Assembly (NCBI GenBank): GCA_002423325.1
Contig: DIVQ01000191.1
Location: 1-8,233 of the forward strand
Length of the DNA stretch: 8,233 nt
Direction of reading: 5' to 3'
From: Anaerolineales bacterium UBA6128
Lineage (GTDB): Bacteria > Chloroflexota > Anaerolineae > UBA1429
This document shows positions 5,731 through 8,233 of the stretch, piece by piece. The stretch's first letter is position 1. Every line of letters begins with the position of its first letter. A program made the translations under genes and the position numbers. Below the pieces are notes generated by a model, which was not told the DNA's origin, ran no database searches, and saw nothing but the letters and a program-made list of their open reading frames with translations.

Positions 5731-6609
5731 TTACTTGGTCTCACCCTGCTTGGCGCGGTTGCGCCGCCGGATGAGCCAGATGACCAGCCAGATCAGCGCA
5801 GCCGGGATCGCCAGGAACAACACCAGGTAGATGACGATGTCGACAGCTACCTTGAGCGCGCTCACAAAGGCGCGCCATGCCCGGCTGAGCGTCACCCGCG
5901 GGCTCCACTCCACGTCGCCCGAGGCGCTCACGGGCGCGGCCTTGGGCTGGATCTCGACCGAGATCGTGGCCATGGCGGTCATCGTGCTGAGGTACTTTTG
6001 GCGGCCCTTGAGCGATTCGATCTCCTGGCCGACCTGCATGATCTTGTCATAGACAGCCAGGATGTCCTCGGCCTTGCCGCCGCTCTCGCGCACGTCTGTG
6101 AGGAGAGCCAGCAGTTCGGTCTGGGTGGCCTCCAGGTAACCAATGCGCGCGTCGAGGTTGATGTACTCCTCGGTCACATCCTGGCCAGAGATGCTCTCGG
6201 ACTGAACGCGCAGCGCCAGGCCACGGATGGCCTCGAGCGTGGCGGTCAGCGCTGCAGCCGGCACGCGCAGCGTGACGCGGGCGTAGGGCTGCTCGTTCGA
6301 AAGCCACTGCTGCGAGTCCGAGATGTAGCCCTCCTGCGCCTGAACCAGTCGGCCCAGCTCGGTCAGCGTGGCATTGGTGTCCTCCACCAGGATGACCAGG
6401 CTGACGGTGCTGATGATCATACGGTCCGTGGCCTCGCTGCCGTCACCGGTGCCGTAACTGCCTTCCTTCACGGTGGGTGCGGAGGGCGGCACGCCCCTGT
6501 CGTACTGGTCCGTCGCCTGCTCATTGGTGGCGACTGGTGCGGCAGCGCAGCCTCCCACGAGCAGCGCTAAGACTAACAGCAGCGGCAAAAGAACTCTGGT
6601 TTTGCGCAT
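5731..6609 (-). CDS. DUF4349 lipoprotein with C-terminal membrane helix
   Basis: 292 residues. The ATG at 6609 has AGGAGG (6621-6616) 6 bases upstream; an in-frame extension to 6747 would overlap the preceding gene and lacks start signals. The N-terminus is a lipoprotein signal (MRKTRVLLPLLL...LLVGGC) with Cys21 as the lipidated residue. After a short linker (to about residue 60), the DUF4349 domain runs to about residue 225: a beta segment (STVSLVILVED), LGRLVQAQEGYISDSQQW, RVTLRVPAAALTATLEAI and VTEEYINLDARI, then a helical hairpin (KIMQVGQEIESLKGRQKYL) that is probably coiled coil. A single membrane helix (about 253-278) ends in a basic tail (RRRNRAKQGETK). Family function is unknown; most of the chain should lie outside the cell membrane. 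It follows the phosphoesterase gene by 61 bases without an evident terminator or promoter, so the two are probably cotranscribed. Confidence 0.9.
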   Translation of the reverse strand: MRKTRVLLPLLLVLALLVGGCAAAPVATNEQATDQYDRGVPPSAPTVKEGSYGTGDGSEATDRMIISTVSLVILVEDTNATLTELGRLVQAQEGYISDSQQWLSNEQPYARVTLRVPAAALTATLEAIRGLALRVQSESISGQDVTEEYINLDARIGYLEATQTELLALLTDVRESGGKAEDILAVYDKIMQVGQEIESLKGRQKYLSTMTAMATISVEIQPKAAPVSASGDVEWSPRVTLSRAWRAFVSALKVAVDIVIYLVLFLAIPAALIWLVIWLIRRRNRAKQGETK

Positions 6610-6670
6610 GGGTCTCCTCCTTTGCGTTCGATACTTTGCAGACGTCGCTGCGGGGAGCGCGGTTCCCGTA

Positions 6671-7399
6671 CTACCAGCCGACCGAGAGCCGCTCGAGGTT
6701 GCGTCTGGGGAGACGCACGGCGCGCATCTTGTCCTGCGTGACGGCAATGTCGTAGGGCACGCGGCGCCAGGTGACGGTGCGCGCTTCGGTGTCGAGCAGA
6801 CAGTAGGCGGCGCGCGGGTCGCCGTCGCGGGGCTGGCCCACGCTGCCCGGGTTCAGGATCAGGCGGTCGTCGCCGAGCGGCATCGGCTCGTCCTCGAGCG
6901 GACGCAGGGACTCGCAGCGGGCGCTATCAGGGACGTCCTGGAACAGTATCGGCATGTGGGTGTGCCCCACCCAGCAGATCTGCGTATCAAAATGCGCAAA
7001 GCTGACTTTGGCGACGTTGGGGTAGATCAGGTATTCCCAAATGGGCGAGCGCGGGCTGCCGTGAGCAAGGGTGTAGCCCTCGACCTCGGTCTTTTCGGGC
7101 AGGGCCTCGAGGTAATCGAACGATGCGGCGTCCAGTTGCTTGCGCGTCCACTCGTTGGCGCGGCGGGCGTCGGTGTTGAACTCGACCAGGTCAAGCTTGC
7201 CCAGCACAGCCCAGTCGTGGTTGCCGGCGATGGCGACGTGCGGCCGGGCGGCGAGCAGGGCAACGCACTCGTTGGGGTCGGGGCCGTAGCCCACCACGTC
7301 GCCCAACAACCAGAGGCCGTCGATCGACCCGATATGGGCGAGCACGGCCTCGAACGCGGCCAGGTTGGCGTGAACGTCTGAAAGGATGGCGATGCGCAT
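6671..7399 (-). CDS. Calcineurin-like metallophosphoesterase (YfcE/MJ0936-like)
   Basis: 242-residue soluble protein with every metal-binding motif of the small phosphodiesterase group: SDVHAN (Asp8, His10), GDVVGYGPDPNE (Asp34), GNHD (Asn60, His61), AHGSP (His113) and GHTHMP (His146, His148), followed by NPGSVGQPRDGDPRAAY, the signature near the end of the domain. The ATG at 7399 opens directly with the first beta strand (MRIAILSDVH). An AGGAG (7415-7411) lies upstream at somewhat long spacing, with further purines (GAGA) closer. The frame is open further upstream to 7561, but that part crosses the promoter and has no such signals. Relatives hydrolyse phosphodiesters, including cyclic nucleotides in some cases; the actual substrate is not predictable here. 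First gene of a likely two-gene unit with the DUF4349 lipoprotein, and divergent from the ABC exporter gene. Confidence 0.93.
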   Translation of the reverse strand: MRIAILSDVHANLAAFEAVLAHIGSIDGLWLLGDVVGYGPDPNECVALLAARPHVAIAGNHDWAVLGKLDLVEFNTDARRANEWTRKQLDAASFDYLEALPEKTEVEGYTLAHGSPRSPIWEYLIYPNVAKVSFAHFDTQICWVGHTHMPILFQDVPDSARCESLRPLEDEPMPLGDDRLILNPGSVGQPRDGDPRAAYCLLDTEARTVTWRRVPYDIAVTQDKMRAVRLPRRNLERLSVGW

Positions 7400-7420
7400 T
7401 TGTTCTTTCTCTCCTGTACC

Positions 7421-7448
7421 AGTGTAGCACAGTCTGACACGCAAGCAA
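7421..7448 (-). promoter_or_regulatory. Promoter of the phosphoesterase-DUF4349 unit
   Basis: On the minus strand TTGCTT (7448-7443) is followed after 16 bp by TACACT (7426-7421), with an extended -10 TG (TGCTACACT). Transcription would start near 7414, leaving a very short leader of about 15 nt whose 5' end overlaps the AGGAG. The -35 match is weak; the extended -10 carries the call. Confidence 0.55.
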
Positions 7449-7472
7449 CCGCGTGTCGCTACCGGGCACGAC

Positions 7473-7500
7473 TTGACGCGGGCGCCAGCCGGTCTATCAT
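7473..7500 (+). promoter_or_regulatory. Promoter of the ABC exporter gene
   Basis: TTGACG (7473-7478) and TATCAT (7495-7500) are 16 bp apart, each matching the sigma70 hexamers at five of six. The start would be near 7507, giving a leader of about 55 nt. It sits back to back with the phosphoesterase promoter, with about 24 bp between the two -35 elements. Confidence 0.7.
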
Positions 7501-7564
7501 CCACGGACATACGCAAGATCGAATTGCCCACGCCAACCGGCGGCAACGTTCCACGGAGCACGTG

Positions 7565-8233
7565 ATGAAATCGCTGTCCCTGCTACTGCGCTTCCTCAAG
7601 CCCTATCGCTTGCGCTCCCTGCTGGCCACGCTGCTGATCGTGTTTGTGGTCTTGCTGGACCTGGTGATCCCCCGGCTGACGCAACAATTGATCGACCAGG
7701 GCGTGAACCAGAGGAATCTCGACATGATTGTGCGCATCGCCCTGACGATGCTCGGATCGACGCTGCTCAGCGCCTCGTTTTCGGTCGTGAACACGATCCT
7801 GGCGGTGTCGGTCAGTCAGAGCGTGGCTGCTGATCTGCGCAGTGCGATGGTGCGTCAAGTACAGCGTTTCTCGTTCGGCAACCTGGATCGTCTGCAGACC
7901 GGGCAACTGCTGGTGCGGGCCACTAGCGACGTCAGCCACGTACAGCAACTGGTGCTGATGACGATGCGCATGCTGGTACGCGCGCCACTGATGCTGGTGG
8001 GCAGTATTGCGTTGCTGGTGATCAACAGCCCCGGCGTGGCGCTGATGCTGGCCGCGCTCTTTCCAGTCATCGTCGTGATCCTGGCGTTGTTCGTGTGGAA
8101 GGGCAAACCGCTTTTCGGCCAGGTACAAAAGCGCCTCGACAGGCTGAACACCGTGCTGCAGGAGAACGTCGCCGGCGCCCGCCTGGTCAAGGCGTTCGTC
8201 CGCGCCGACTACGAGGGCGAGCGGTTCGAGGCC
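7565..8233 (+). CDS. ABC exporter, fused membrane/ATPase half-transporter (N-terminal part, cut by right edge)
   Basis: First 223 codons of an ABCB/MdlB-like type IV exporter. Visible are the N-terminal elbow (LLLRFLKPYR), a first membrane helix (about residues 18-38), LTQQLIDQGV, a second helix (about 55-82), and the typical SVAADLRSAMVRQVQRFSF...LDRLQTGQLLVRATSDVSHVQ, in which the coupling-helix region lies. A helical hairpin follows (about 137-182), then KRLDRLNTVLQENVAGARLVKAFVR before the edge. The ATPase domain with Walker motifs would follow outside the window. The ATG at 7565 has GGAG (7555-7558) 6 bases upstream; the GTG directly before it (7562) is an equally in-frame alternative adding one residue. 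Such proteins export lipids, drugs or peptides as homo- or heterodimers; a partner gene may follow. Substrate unknown. Confidence 0.94.
   Translation, partial: MKSLSLLLRFLKPYRLRSLLATLLIVFVVLLDLVIPRLTQQLIDQGVNQRNLDMIVRIALTMLGSTLLSASFSVVNTILAVSVSQSVAADLRSAMVRQVQRFSFGNLDRLQTGQLLVRATSDVSHVQQLVLMTMRMLVRAPLMLVGSIALLVINSPGVALMLAALFPVIVVILALFVWKGKPLFGQVQKRLDRLNTVLQENVAGARLVKAFVRADYEGERFEA

Noticed and set aside
6591..6602. GAACTCTGGTTT, a LexA-box-like palindrome with one mismatch
   Set aside because: It lies in the first codons of the DUF4349 gene, away from a promoter, and lacks the flanking match seen at 5567-5578.
6473..7381. 302-codon plus-strand frame over the DUF4349 and phosphoesterase genes
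   Set aside because: It spans two well-supported minus-strand genes and their intergenic gap; composition is typical of an antisense shadow.
7583..8128. Minus-strand His/Gln-rich frame opposite the ABC exporter
   Set aside because: The His/Gln richness comes from the complement of Val/Leu/Met codons in membrane helices; no ribosome site.
1..8233. CRISPR arrays, insertion sequences, rRNA
   Set aside because: No regularly spaced repeats, transposase frames with terminal repeats, or rRNA sequence were seen.

Overview
The window is GC-rich (roughly 60%) bacterial chromosomal DNA holding housekeeping and accessory genes. It looks most like a non-proteobacterial lineage, and Chloroflexota is my best guess. 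The grounds are an RpoC with an extra domain of about 175 residues between its N-terminal zinc finger and catalytic loop, LexA boxes of the GAAC-N4-GTTC type, a tRNA gene without an encoded CCA, and a DUF4349 lipoprotein. This assignment is inference; no 16S or marker alignment is available here.

Layout. Bases 1-2683 (minus) hold the N-terminal 894 codons of rpoC, cut by the left edge, with a TTG start and its own strong promoter and leader (2684-2847). rpoB is not directly upstream. Divergent from it, with a near-consensus promoter at 2889-2918, is a cytoplasmic-type 5'-nucleotidase/UshA-family phosphoesterase (2975-4441, plus), closed by an 18-bp hairpin terminator (4466-4511). Next come an apparently N-terminally truncated beta-propeller glycosidase (4548-5099, minus), the terminator of a tRNA gene (5143-5183), tRNA-Arg(CCG) (5195-5267) and its promoter.

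The most interesting part is 5334-5613 (minus). A 69-residue protein with one N-terminal membrane helix and an Arg-rich tail has a perfect AGGAGG ribosome site. Its extended -10 promoter carries two LexA-type operators: one fills the -35/-10 spacer and the other covers the likely transcription start. This is the architecture of a DNA-damage-induced gene, and a short membrane protein under tight SOS control resembles the SOS cell-division inhibitors (SidA, YneA, DivS classes), though I see no sequence homology to them.

Further right, a two-gene minus-strand unit encodes a small calcineurin-like phosphoesterase (6671-7399) followed by a DUF4349 lipoprotein with a C-terminal membrane helix (5731-6609), ending at a 14-bp hairpin (5640-5686). 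Divergent from it, an ABC exporter of the fused membrane/ATPase type (7565 to the right edge, plus) begins; only part of its membrane domain is in the window.

All intergenic stretches are short and most are accounted for by promoters, operators, leaders or terminators. The genes do not form one obvious pathway. The coherent local unit is the SOS-operator/small-membrane-protein cassette next to the tRNA gene.
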